The notes beneath the pieces were generated by a model that was not told the DNA's origin, did not search any database, and saw only the letters and a program-made list of their open reading frames with translations. Position numbers and translations under genes: made by a program. A stretch of DNA of 64,000 nt from Melampsora larici-populina 98AG31 (taxonomy: Eukaryota > Basidiomycota > Pucciniomycetes > Pucciniales > Melampsoraceae): NCBI RefSeq assembly GCF_000204055.1, contig NW_006768773.1, forward strand, positions 899,879 to 963,878, written 5' to 3'. Of this stretch, positions 12,405 through 24,558 are shown piece after piece (position 1 is the first letter of the stretch; every line of letters begins with the position of its first letter).

Positions 12405-15400
12405 TCCTCCTTTATTGGTGGTCCACGCTCAATGGCCGAACTTTATCACGATGCCATGGCATTGCGCCAGGAACTCGGCGAACCCGGCTATTTCATTACT
12501 ATGACGACCAACCCTCAGTGGCCCGAGATTACACAGCAACTAAAGCCAGGCGAAACTTCACAAGATCGACCCGATATCATCGCTCGTGTTTTCAATTTGA
12601 AATTTCAAGAACTACTCGGCGATCTGACGAAGCGTAAGAGATTCGGAAACTGTGCTGCATACGTCTATACTATTGAATTTCAAAAAAGATCACTGCCCCA
12701 CGCACACCTAATAATCATGATGAGTGCTGAGAATCGTCTTCGGAGCGCCGATAAAATTGACCTCCAAATTAGCGCCGACATTCCATGTCCCAAGACGAAT
12801 CCCCGTTTACACGATCTCGTCGGGCGTTTTATGATCCACGGACCTTGCAAAGGCAGGCAGTGCTGGCGCGACAACGCGTGCAAAAACGGCTATCCACGTC
12901 CCAACTCCGATGTCACACAAGTTTTAGAGAACGCATATCCACTGTACAAGAGACCCGCTTCAACACGCACACTCGAGCACAAAGGCAGGATTTGTACGAC
13001 GCGCGACGTCGTACCATATAATCCCTATTTGTTGTTGCGGTATGAATGCCATATCAATGTTGAGATCCCTGTCAGCACCAAATCTGTCAAGTACCTTTAT
13101 AAATATATTGCAAAAGGTCATGACCGCTCAGCAGCATCCTTCACGTGCGCCGATGAAACAATTGGACACGTCGATGGAAGATACGTTAGTGCATCTGAAG
13201 GTGAGTTTTTATACCATGCTATCCAATAACATTTCACTCACGTGCCTTTCCAGCATGCTGGAGACTTTTCAAGTTCCCGATGTCTGGGAGATTCCCTGCA
13301 GTTCAGCGACTAGCCCTACATCTGGAAGACGCACAAATCGTCACATGGCGGGACGAAGAGAGTCTCGAGGAGAACATTGAAAGTGGACGAGCGGGCCGAA
13401 CCACTCTGACTGAATTCTTCAAGTTGAAGGCTGAAAACCACGTGACGACAAAGTACAACATACCTATTCGGACTCTACTATATCGTGAAATGCCTACCCA
13501 CTTCACATGGGACGATACAAGTAACCGCTGGAAAGATCGCACATACAACACGAGCACGATATCACGAACTTACCTCGCATCGATCTATTCGGGGGAACGT
13601 TATTACTTGAGGTTATTACTTGCTAACGTCCGCGGACCGACGAGTTTCGCCAATATTAGGACCGTCAACGGCATTGTATGCCCTTCGTACCGTCGTGCCT
13701 GCCATGAATTGGGTCTTCTGCTGGGCGATGAACACTACGCGGCTTCAATGAAGGAAGCTGCCTCATGGCAAACGGGCGCCCAACTTCGGAACTACTTCGC
13801 GTTGCTCCTCAAACACTCCCCGCCAGCTAATCCATTCGCACTGTGGCTATCCTACAAGACGGACTTGAGTGACGATTGCGAGCGGGCTATCAGTCGTACA
13901 AACCCCGACCTTCAGATTGATACCGAAACAATTGAGGCTCTTGGTCTACACCGCCTCCGCCAATGCCTAGCCGAGATGGATATGACATTAGATGACGCCG
14001 GTTTGCCCGAAGAAGACGTTGAAAGACTTAGATACCTTGGTCCGCTTTATCAAGCCAATGATTCAGAAGAAGACGATTCCGAGGCGAGCTTGGCATATCT
14101 TCATGATGCGTTACCAAACCTCAATCGAGAACAACTCAATGTATACACCGCAGTTACTGACTGTTTATATAGGCGAGAGTCTGGGATGTTTTATTTAGAT
14201 GGCCCAGGCGGAACTGGTAAAACATACGTCATGAACGCCGTACTACACTCTGCCAACAGCCGTGGAATCGGTTATGTCTCGGTTGCATCGTCGGGCGTCG
14301 CAGCCCTACTCCTCTTACGTGGCGAGACAGCCCACTCTGCCTTGAAGGTCCCAATCCATCACGACGATTTTACCACCTGTACCTTTAGCCCAACCGACAG
14401 AGTTGGCCGACGACTTAAGTCCGCGTCTCTTCTTGTTTGGGACGAGATTGCGATGCAGAACAAATCTGTCATCCATTGTGTCGATTGTAGTCTGCGAGAC
14501 CTGCGTGGAAGCACGGAGCCTTTCGGAGGTATGTGCGTTCTCTTCGGAGGGGACTTTCGCCAAACACTTCCCGTGATACCAAAATCTTCTATGCACAATC
14601 AGGCCAACGCGTCTCTCAAGATGTCACCTTTATGGTCCAAGATTGACAAATATGCTTTACACGTCAATCTTCGTCTACGACCCCTTGATGGTCAATCTGA
14701 CGAGGACATCCAACAGAATGCTTCGTTTGGGGACTGGCTTCTTTGTCTAGGCAACGGTAAGATTCAAAGCAAAGACTGCGCTCTCATCAACATTGACACA
14801 TGCAACATATCGGCTATGTGTCAAAACGAAGAATATGATGCCGTTGCGGTACGAGACCATTACGAAGGCATTGGGGGATTGATTGCTCAAGAGAACTGGA
14901 AAAAACTCAGCGATTATTATTCGGATCGCTGCATTTTGACACCGCTGAATGTCGACGTGAACAATATCAATGACACCGTCCTCAATGATTTGAACGGCGA
15001 TGAAACTCAATACCAGGCGTTCAATATTCCGGAGGAACATGACGAAATGGCTTCGCCGGAAATCCTTAATTCATGTGAAATAGCTTCTTTCCCCAAGAAT
15101 ATATTGAAGCTTAAGCCGGGCGTACCTCTCATGCTGTTAAGAAATCTCAACTTGGCTCAAGGCTTATGTAACGGGACGCGACTCATAGTCACCAAATGTG
15201 GTACGGGTGTTTTGCGTTGCAGAATTATTACCGGTCGTCATCGTGGTAAAATGGTCATGTTGCCCAAAATTAAGACTTTGCACACCGGTGACGATGTGAT
15301 GCCTTTATCGTTTTATCGCCACCAATTCCCGGTTAATCTAGCATTCGCAATGACTATTAATAAAGCGCAGGGTCAGAGTGTTAATCGGGTAATGGTTTCT

Positions 15401-15544
15401 TTGCCAAACGACGTTTTCGCTCACGGTCAATTGTATGTAGCATTGTCGAGGTGTAGCACTGCTTCCCATGTGCGGGTATCTTTGAAGCAGAGAGGCGCTA
15501 CGTCGACACTCAATATTGTTCACCGCGAGTTTCTCGCTACTTAG
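12405..15544 (+). CDS. Helitron RepHel, 3' half (HUH Rep and PIF1-like helicase)
   Basis: Continuation of the gene starting at 7610; exons 12405-13200 and 13254-15544 flank a 53-bp GT-AG intron. The Rep part shows the HUH motif as LPHAHLIIMM and the tyrosine motif KYLYKYIAKGHDR, which cut and join single-stranded DNA in rolling-circle transposition. After SEACWRLFKFPM, spanning the intron, comes the SF1B PIF1-like helicase: Walker A GPGGTGKT, Walker B LLVWDEIAM, LFGGDFRQTLPVIP, an AFAMTINKAQGQS motif and HGQLYVALSRC near the C-terminus, ending with TAG at 15542-15544. No stop or frameshift was seen. The catalytic residues are intact, so only the nested insertion inactivates the gene. The product would act in the nucleus. 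Confidence 0.92.
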
Positions 15545-15995
15545 TATGCATCATGTTGTTTTTCTGTTATCAATTGTACCGTTGTTCTAGGACTTTTTGA
15601 CCTTTCCCTGTGTTGTTCAGAGGTTCGAGACTCTTGCGATTATGTTACTCTTTGCCTCTACTCGTCTGACGTCAAGCTTAATCCTCTGGGCTACATTCTT
15701 GTGACAAGCCAGGTTTAGCCCAGTGAATAATCCGACCAAGCCTATGCTGAACGGGATTTGATACGTGAGCCGCGGCAACCTCCCAACACAACTAGCCGGG
15801 CCAGGCTGACTAGCGAATACTTGTGAGATTACATCAGTCCATAGCATTATGACGCTAACAACCGCCGAAAACAGCTCCCAGTGTGCATGGTACACGGCTA
15901 TTGGTATAAAAGGCATACCCTCCTGCTAACATTGGACTGCCGCGCGTTTACTTGCTCTCACATCCCCCTTTTGTTACAAAATCAACAAACGCAAA
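15545..15995. other. Spacer between RepHel and paralog D
   Basis: No gene supported. The last ~100 bases are C/T-rich directly before the ATG of D, as in front of the other paralogs. Confidence 0.5.
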
Positions 15996-16836
15996 ATGCA
16001 GAATCACATGGCATCGAAATATCCGCTAAGGTTCAGCAGCATTTTCTGGACTGACAAAATTGTGAGCAAATTGATAGATATGTTTTTTTGCATAGAACTG
16101 ACGAGTCACTTCTAGGTCGAGATTGATGAAGGTCCATTATATAAATGCCTCAAGTCAAATGTCATTGTTCAACACCACGAACTTGAAGGTATACCATTGA
16201 TGATAGCCGCAAAAAAATCCCAAACCATGCTTAGGCCGAATCACGCTTATAGAATCAATGGTCAAATCGCTGCTGGCGGCGACCAAAGTATGTCGACCAT
16301 ATTTGAGGACAGCGAGTGCACCATTGCCCTCAATCACGCCGAAGTAAGGCTCAATAGCATGATGAATAGAACATGCGCTCATGGCATCGGCGAGATAGTG
16401 GACTGGTTCCTGCAGACTGCCTATCCAGCGACTCACAATGTCGAGGTGATCAAAGTCTTGCACCGATGTCTGGATACTACGGTTCGTATTAGTTACAATT
16501 CCAGCCTAGGCATCTTACTCACCGATGATCACCGCACAACAGAGACACGATTATGTCGAGTTCTCGGCTCATTACATTATTGAACCACACATCAGTACTA
16601 CTCTCAGTATGGACGCGCTCAAGATAGGCAATGTTATAAGCTTACGTGGTACAGTCGTTGGGTACATTGCAAACACTAACACTTGGGAAATCAATGTAAG
16701 CCATCTACATTATAAAAACATACTCAAAGCGCTGACAAAGAGACTTAATCAGACGAGCGAGATTGAAATAATCAAAACTAAATCTCGCGTGCGTAGAAGT
16801 CGTCGACAACGCGGCTTGCGTCCCGCATCGCCTTAA
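15996..16836 (+). CDS. Paralog D of the Helitron-associated small OB-like family
   Basis: The most complete member. Exons 15996-16061 (22 codons), 16116-16481 (122), 16543-16695 (51) and 16741-16836 (32 with stop) are phase 0 with GT-AG introns, total 226 aa. Exon 2 shows RPNHAYRINGQIAAGG, matching the L..G.aY.isG.i core of E and C. Exon 3 shows VEFSAHYIIEP and IGNVISLRGTVVGYIAN followed by TWEIN, an OB-like strand pattern. The tail is strongly basic (RVRRSRRQRGLR), consistent with a nuclear or DNA-associated role. Plant Helitrons are known to carry RPA-like single-strand-binding genes; I infer a similar role here, but sequence similarity to RPA is not evident by eye. Confidence 0.75.
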
Positions 16837-17152
16837 ATTTTGTCTTTTGTCGATACACAACACGAACAATAGGCTGAGACACAAGTTGACCTTCTTCTCA
16901 ACCTCATTTCTAACATTCTGGCATTTGTAAATAGTGTTCATACATTTTCTATAGTTTGGTACATCGCAAGCGGATAAGACAATCTAAGGTATTGTGACTC
17001 GCTACAAACGAGCTTGGCCATGTCATGCAATGCTGAAGAATGAGCAACTCAGTCAATTACCCCAGTCCGCCTGCAGCTCCCCAGTGGTTTGTAAACTATG
17101 CATTGACGCATCCACGCTTGCCTTTTGTCAAAAGCGCCCCTACATTGTCGTG

Positions 17153-19487
17153 CTAGCAGGGCTTTGAAGTGATAAGGCTAGCCTGTACTTTGAATCAGCG
17201 TCATACAGAGCATATAGTCAAAGGAATTGCGTACGGACAAGACCCAAGTGTCCCTCAACTCGCAGAAGCCTCGGACGACTCCCTGCACGTGAACAGTTGC
17301 CCCAATGCTCATCCCTTCGTCCGTAATGTTATTAACCGCTGAGGTTTTATAGATGTATTCGCATATAAACGGAATTTGGCACATGTCCTGCAATACATAA
17401 CGTTAGACACCATCAATACGACTCATAACTTAGCACATACAGAGGGATCCCAATCGACGTTGTAGAACTTATAGAACAACAAGGGCTATACAGTGCTTTG
17501 AAAGAGGATAATCTGAAGATATAATAGATCTAAAGAAGGTGTCTGAGACTGCTCTTTCTGAGAATCTTTAACAAACTGGACTTTGTTGTTAAAGTCTCCT
17601 GATAACAGAGAAATATAACCAGGTCTTTGATAATAAGAGAAAAGTATCTTGATAAAAAGCACCAGAGAAATAAGCTCAACACATTTAAAGTGTTATTCCA
17701 GTCGAGTCAAAATGTTGAAAAATAAGCTCAATATCTTTTTTGATATTATTCCAGAATGACAGTGTCATATAAGGCACATAAAACAAATTTCTCTTCTGAT
17801 GAAGGGCTGATTTGAGTGACCTAGTACTGCTCTAATAAGTTTATAATGATAAAAATGATTAATGCTATGTAAGAGATGAAGAAGAAAGGAAACATAATTT
17901 CGCACAAAAGACACAAGTTTATGAACACATCAATACAAATTGTTAAAGTGGTAAACAGCTCTTAAAAAATCCTCTTTACCATCTAAAAAACCAAAAGATG
18001 ACTAAAATGTTGGTAAACAGCTATGATCTAATGATTCAACCACTCTCTACATTCCTAAATTTCGCCATCAGTAGCTCATCAACCCAATATGATAATTACT
18101 ATGATGTAATGTGATCTTCTATTCATCATCTGATAAGATTTATTACTAATTTGACCAGTAAAACATGACTAATCTCTATTCTTATGATCAAATGCTGTGT
18201 ATATGCTGTGTATATGCTGTGTTTTGAATGTTCTAGAATGAATATTGATTTGATCTTATGATGATTCAGCATTTCAATGATGTAATTGCTAGTTATTAAT
18301 GATTTGTGATCTTGTTCATGTGTAATCAAATCCTTTGATTCCTTATAACTTTTGCCATACACCTCTGTTACTAATGATTTAAAGATTGTACATTATGAAA
18401 TGAATAATTGTGCGTAGAATGAACTATTACTCATCATGTTCTGACGTCATTTGACACATGTAATCAGCTGAAAACCTTCATTTTCGACTATTTTCACCTA
18501 TTTTCTTCACTTTACACACCTTTTACTAAGCTTTTCTTGTCTTCTGTAACATTACACAGTAATCTCCAACCGTGAAAATCCCTAAAAACACCCTTTGCAA
18601 CCTTATTCATTACTAATACCACTGTTACATATGTAAAACTACCTGTAAACCCTTGTTTACCAATTTCGACTTTTTTCCATTTCCTCAATAACTTCTATTT
18701 TCTCTTATCAACCACCAAGATTAAAGTTGTTGCTGACTAAAACAATGCTTCTCTTTCGTATTATAACCCTACTAAACCCATAAACCTAATAATACTACCT
18801 GAAAAACCAATTATCAACCTGTATACCTATATTTTTGAGTTTTTCTTATGTTTTTTTCTTTCTTTCTTTTTGTAATCTGTTTGTTGATAGTTTATACTTA
18901 TCTTGATAAGTTTGTTTAAATGATAAAATGATGTAAATATTAAACTGTATGTAATATAATTGATGTGATTGAAAATTCGATTTTTTTTGATTTTTTGATT
19001 GGTCTCATATTTTGATTACCACAACGTGTTTTACGGTCATCGAAAAATCTTGCCACGCTTCGCGGTAACACTTTTTCAATATTTCACCGGACGCCCTGAT
19101 ATTAATGGCGTCAGCGATATCCCCTTCGCGATAGTACAAGACTTGACTAGGGGGTAATGTCAAATAATCTGGAAATAGGATTGGAGGATAGCCGTGAAAA
19201 TGATTGATGACGTTGCCGCTGATGTTGTAGGCCACGCCTGTAGTCAAGGCAGCCGTAAACATGTCATCGGCAACGAGAATGGTCTTCTGTAAGAATGAAT
19301 CATGGGTGACTAGAATTGTAGCGCTGTAATAACGAAGAGGGTTGGAAGCGTTCGTACGCCCGGCAATCTAACGCCAGAATGTCAGCATGGCATGCCTTAA
19401 GTCAAAAATACGGACACTCACTAAGTTGTCTAATCTAAAGACTCCAGTCAGTCGTACCGGAAGGATTGGTTGAGGATTGGGTTCCAT
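17153..19487 (-). pseudogene. Paralog E of the Helitron-associated family, split by a 1.5-kb insertion
   Basis: Minus-strand copy. Exon 1 is 19487-19422 (22 codons, MEPNPQPILPV...). Exon 2 is 19367-19014 plus 17470-17441, which together make 384 nt (128 codons). Exon 3 is 17387-17235 (51 codons) and exon 4 is 17182-17153. Exon 2 has LTTGVAYNISGNVI; across the break it reads VVVIKFYNVDWDPS, which aligns without gaps to IRHTDWNPM of B. Exon 3 has PFICEYIYK and MSIGATVHVQGVVRGF then TWVLS. The AT-rich DNA between 17471 and about 19013 interrupts the second exon. Without it the protein would be about 210 aa. It faces the other four genes and RepHel. Confidence 0.65.
17471..19011. mobile_element. 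AT-rich ~1.54-kb insertion of unknown class in paralog E
   Basis: The insertion is defined by comparing the interrupted exon with its paralogs: removal joins gaactt (ending 17470) to gattacc (from 19014). Only a TT could be a target duplication. The insert is far more AT-rich than its surroundings. It has internal near-repeats (ataagctcaa...ttattccag at about 17670-17755), a tgctgtgtata triplet repeat near 18190-18225 and no coding capacity. It may be a solo LTR or a non-autonomous element; I found neither convincing TIRs nor TG...CA ends. Confidence 0.6.
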
Positions 19488-20625
19488 CGAGGCGGAGGAA
19501 TTAAGTATCAGGATAGCTGAAGTCGATGTTTGCTACCGCGATTTGACTCTTATTGGGCTATCATTCGCCATCGACATGCGCCCACGCGGTGTTCATTTAT
19601 ACCGCGAAGCGCGTCATGTGCTATCGGCTGCAATGCATGATACACGCACCCGCTGCAATGACGCGTTGTCATGGTAAGCAGCGCACACCAAGTGATAATC
19701 AGGGCTCAACGTGCTGCAACAAAAACGATGGATTGGACTACAGTTAGATTGGCTCGAAACACATGCATTTCATAAGCCTTTGTTATGATGCCATGAGCAC
19801 ATGATTTTATGCGCATGAGATGACATCCAGGCATGTAAACTATCCATATGTACAAAAAAAAAAAGACCAAAAGGCTCATGATCAGATAAGAAGTGCTGAA
19901 GCTAATGGGCACTGTCTCTCCGTGCACATGTATAAGACGACAACGTGATTCTCTATGTAGTCTTAAGCAAGCTAAGACCCAGGGTAGGTGGCGGCTGGGC
20001 GCCGAAGTCCTAGTCAAACAAATAAAAGAAAATGTGCTCGAAACGAAAAAAAGATGCTGCCCAGAATCCTACGGATGGAAACAGCACCCTGTGTCGAGGT
20101 AGGAGCCGCTGCGGTCATACCGGGGCCATAGCGATGACCTATTCATCTCGATACTTCGCAACCGGCCCCTCCGGTCCATAATGGCTGCATACCGATACGT
20201 CCACCATGCGTCAATACGCTGCCAACGTAATTCGTGTCATCGTCAATGCCCCTTCAGCCCTTAATCATGTACCTATTGTTTTACCAAAGAAACCTTTGTC
20301 CCTGATGCATTAATCTTTGCACGAGGTGTAAGCCTGCCACCATGATAAAGATTCTGAAAAGGGTCTAATTACACAGCGGCATCTGCAATGTTTACCAACA
20401 AACGTGGCTCAAAACCGAGTCATGACAATCCATAATGACGAATAAGAACAAAAACTGGGCAAGCTGAATCGCCTTGGTGGTCAACTCGAAGTATGGCATG
20501 GAGACAGTATTGGCCCATGGGCCGAAACAGTCACTTGCAGCGTAGACACTATCGCCGTGTCAAGAGGGACAATTGACAACGGTCAACCTGCGTCACATAC
20601 GTAAACGTAAAACACTGGGTCGGGA
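19488..20625. other. Non-coding region before the Helitron 3' terminus
   Basis: Short ORFs only, none with family motifs or splice structure. Probably the promoter of paralog E followed by subterminal Helitron DNA. A poly-A tract lies at about 19855-19865. Confidence 0.4.
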
Positions 20626-20653
20626 GGGCGGCGGGCCGCCCACGAGACTCTAG
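20626..20653 (+). other. Helitron 3' terminus (hairpin plus CTAG)
   Basis: GGGCGG (20626-20631), loop CGGG and CCGCCC (20636-20641) are followed after 8 nt by CTAG (20650-20653) and then T. The layout copies the end of the nested Helitron (hairpin, 7 nt, CTAG, T). It is in the right orientation to be the end of the Helitron encoding RepHel, and the GC-rich character stops here. Confidence 0.75.
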
Positions 20654-21854
20654 TGCTTATATGTATTATATTTATAGAATCACTCAATGTATTGAGATTA
20701 CAAGAGTTCAAGCTATTGTAGCCGGGAAGGAATGTTTCTTGATTCTGGGGCTAGGGAAACTTGGAATGGTAAAAACAGAATCATAATTTTGGAAGAAAGC
20801 TGCAACATAGCTCTTACCTGTTTTGGAATTTCTGTGCAAAATCTGTGCAAAATCAGGACAGCACAAAAAACAAAAGTTTGAGAAAATAGTAGATAGAACC
20901 AATATATCTAAACACAACCAAGCTCCACACTGCTTGTCACAGACTCTCATGTGCAGCAAGAGACTTATAACAACAAATCAGGCTTTATGCTTTTGTCTGT
21001 GAGAAGAATAAAATTTTGGTGGATGAATCTTCCTCAAACTGAACTAAACCCTTCAATGAGTCATTTGTGCTGAGGGACTTGAATGATTTTGAATCTGCTT
21101 CCCTTATAGAACCTTTTGGTCTGATTTTTAAGTCAATTCTCTTGGGCCAAAGAAGTTTTCTGTGTGCCTTAATTAGATGCTCAATACTGGGGAGAAAAAT
21201 TGATCCATAAATTTGAGTCATTTCTCCTCATTTCTGTTCCAGAAGTAGCAGATTTTTGACTATTTTCTCCCTGTATCTTCTTTTTACAGTGACTACGTAC
21301 ACAAATATAGAGGAAAAGAATAAGAAAATACTGACTACTGAAGGAGTAAAAAGAGGAAGGAAGGAGTGAGCTTCCCTGGAAGTGTTTTTATTTGACAGAT
21401 ACTATGTGTATAACCTATAGAAGTGGCCTAAATAAATGTTCTTTGGATCAAGAAAATTCACAAATGTGGAAGAAAGTTTGATAAGGAAGAAAGATTTCAT
21501 CACTAAAATCCAATGCCCCTTGCAGTAAAAAGTGTGTTTTGTTGTCATACTCGTAGGTCCCTCACCATGTGATTTTGAATTTTGTATCACTTTACATGCA
21601 GTGTTGGCCACTTGACTGAATTGTGCACATCATGAATGTGTTCAAGCCAATTCTTGATCAGTTTTGACTTGGCATTCAGACAATCATAAAAGTCAGTGTG
21701 TATAGTGCAGAGTGGAATTTGTTACTTCACAAGAACACAAAAGTAACAAAACTCACTTTGTAGGTAGTTTGATGAACTTGATCATTTTTCATTGGAGTGG
21801 GAGTGGGAGGGGGTTTAAAACCAAGAAACCATACCGTATAGTCTCACACCTACA
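20654..21854. other. AT-rich intergenic region
   Basis: Composition changes sharply at 20654 to AT-rich host-like DNA. No ORF with recognisable features. Confidence 0.5.
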
Positions 21855-22964
21855 ATGGACAAGAAAGGAGGGTGGAGGACAAACCTCAAAACCCAAAACA
21901 CAAACCTGTATCGTCCTGTACAGATACTCGATTTTCGAGTAGCTCTGATCAAACCTCACCAGAACGTCCTAGAGACGATCCAGATCACGATGATAAGTTG
22001 CAATAACTATCCTTCCTATTGTACAAACAGCATTTTGATATAGATAAATTGTACATTGGAAATTCCAAACCACATCTCACTCAAAAAATTCTTCAAAAAA
22101 CCAACAAACATCCAGGAATCAAGTACAAGTTTAATTGATTGGAGTTTATAATCGAAAACATTAAAAGTTTTGTCTTTTGACCAGATCAGGAGAGTAAGGC
22201 ATAAAATTAGTACATTTGGATACACAGACCCTCTTTTTTGTATGCATCATTCCACAAGCTTTCAATTTCAATTCACTACTTCAAATGCAAATAGTCTCTT
22301 GGGTTGGATTTCTGTTTAGACATCAATGTTGAATTTTCAACTCTCGTATTGAATTCAAACCTTGAGACTTTCCTATTCAATATCATTGCACAAGAAAGAA
22401 ACTGAACATTTATCACATGCTGAAGTCGTTACACAATGAGAATCAAGCCTTCTTTGTACCGGAGTCTTTATCTAAAAAAGTTAAACCTGAAGGGAATGGT
22501 ATCACTTGTCATTGTATGAACATTGAGCGCGGATAATTATTTGTCTGTTGAGTGAATTGTGTTGTTCACCAAGTCAGTCAGAATCTGAGTGCCTTTGATT
22601 TCTGGAAAGGTGAGACTAAAATTGATTGAGATTTGTCTGTGATGAAAATTGAAAGAATGTAATATTTCAAAGCAACTCTTTTTGTTTGATAAAAAGGCCA
22701 GAAGAAAGCATAGTTAGTACTTATCATTGTGATTTTAACTCGTTTTAAATGATCTAAAAACTTACTTTTCAATTCAATGTGATGATTCGACAGCATTTTC
22801 AATTGGGAGTTAACTGGAATTGTCTCAGGCATTGTCTGGATTGTTTCTAGGACGTTCTGGTGAGGTTTGATCAGAGCTACTCGAAAATCGAGTATCTGTA
22901 CAGGGCGATACAGGTTTGTGTTTTGGGTTTTGAGGTTTGTCCTCCACCCTCCTCTCTTGTCCAT
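21855..22964. repeat. 130-bp inverted repeat pair enclosing 850 bp
   Basis: Arms 21855-21984 and 22835-22964 are inverted copies with only a few substitutions; both begin ATGGACAAG at their outer ends. Each arm encodes the same short frame starting MDK, which is a by-product of the repeat. I found no target duplication outside the arms, so this may be a foldback element, an insertion pair or the remains of a longer TIR element. The 850-bp interior (21985-22834) has no gene. Confidence 0.75.
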
Positions 22965-23184
22965 CGTACACACCATTTTCCCACACCATAGATAACCTAA
23001 ACTAACTTTCTGATTTCCCAATCTGAGAATTGATTCACATCAAAAAACATCTCCAGTCACAAATTTATGACCAAGACTTCACCCAAGCCAACAACTGTAC
23101 TCAAATTAAACTCCAGCGGTTTTTTTACCTTTTGAGGAAAAAAGGGTGATCAAGATTAAATTTTGAACAAATCAAAATAAATTA

Positions 23185-24550
23185 GGATCCCACTATTTAG
23201 AGCCCTTGGAGCAGTATCCGGCGCCCCATCTCGTGTCGGACACCAGGCTACAAACAATTCAGGGGCCCCTTTTTGAAAAAGGGGCTCCTTATTGGGGCTC
23301 CCGTACCATTTACATATTTCATCTTGCCTATTTATCCTTATGCTCCGTTGTTCACCAAAAGATTGCCTCTTTTACCTATCTCCTTGACTTGGATTTGCAA
23401 AACAGGTGATCCGGGTGATGTTGCATTCAAAACTTGAAGATCAGTCAGAATGCTATTTAGTTGTACCACACAGCTCACCGTCTAATCTTTCTCATTTGGA
23501 AGGGCCTGGCTCTGTGGACACCAAAGTTGAGGTTGTTAAAAAACTTATAGTCTCTGCCAAGGGGCAAGAAGTCAGATTTCTAGTTAGAGTTGAGTCATGA
23601 GGAATATGTGCCTCTTAGTGTACCATTTATGTGACCCTTCAATTGATCCGTCCAACGGTAAACCTTCCCTAATCTGTTTCACAGATAATGTGCCAAAACC
23701 TTTGGATTGGTGCAGTCAAGCTGACTGTTACATCATCATTAGCACAACTGGCGGATCCACGAACAAAGGTTGGTAGGCTCTGAAAACGACCTTAGTCACT
23801 TAGATGCCGCCGAGAAAACATATACATAGACAATATGTTTCAACAATCCACTTTTTATCTACTCAAGCACCAATTGTACATCATTGTTATGTAAATGTTT
23901 CGATTGCTCTGTACATCCAGAATGTAAGTGATGTGATCTCAGTACCCTTGACAGTTCCTTTGAGGATCAATGTGAGGATCAATGTGACAATCAATGTTGG
24001 AATCAATTTTGGAATATTTGGAATCAATCTTGGACTTGATGCATGACTTGGTCACATGCGTAATCAAGTCAATGTTGTGTTGGTTGAAATCTCAAACACA
24101 AAATCCAAGCTTGGATTTTGGTGTCCGAGTCAAATGATGGCAGTGAAGTAAGGCTGATGGGTGTGTAGAAGGTGAAAAATGAAAATGTGATCAGTAGGGG
24201 GAACAGGGAAGGAGGAAAGATCGGACAAGATAAAGAGTGACTTGAGGGGCCAATGTCCGTACATGCAAGGGGCCGGTCTGGGCACAAAACAAATTAGGTG
24301 CCCTTTCATGTGTTTTGATGATTTTTGTTGTCCCATCAAGGATGGAAGGGTGTCAAATAGGTTGATTAACGATCAAATGGGGGCTCATTTGCAAGTTTGT
24401 GCCCTTTTAGAGAGCCCTCAAGGAGACCTTGAGGTCCGACTGTGCAAAATATAGGCTGAGAATAGTCGGGTGTCAACGGGTCACGCGGGCATTGGTAAAA
24501 ACCCAGAGGGTGCCGGATGTCACCTGAGGGGGCGCTAAATAGTGGGATCC
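23185..24550. mobile_element. 1,366-bp non-autonomous TIR element with 8-bp TSD
   Basis: The termini are inverted repeats starting GGATCCCACTATTTAG (23185-23200 and complement of 24535-24550), with imperfect homology continuing for ~45 bp. The direct repeat ATAAATTA flanks both sides (23177-23184 and 24551-24558). An 8-bp AT-rich duplication fits hAT-like or KDZ-like elements; no transposase is present. Inside, 23955-24035 is a degenerate ~12-bp tandem repeat around gatcaatgtg. Confidence 0.8.
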
Positions 24551-24558
24551 ATAAATTA

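Noticed and set aside
17461..19011. Solo copia LTR starting TGTAGAACTT
   Set aside because: The paralog alignment puts the insertion border at 17470, inside that start, and no CA end or 4-6 bp duplication matches.
22578..23021. 147-codon minus-strand ORF
   Set aside because: Much of it is the 130-bp inverted-repeat arm; the rest has no protein-like features.
24069..24339. Overlapping short ORFs in the 1.37-kb element
   Set aside because: They lie in non-coding transposon DNA and have no domain.
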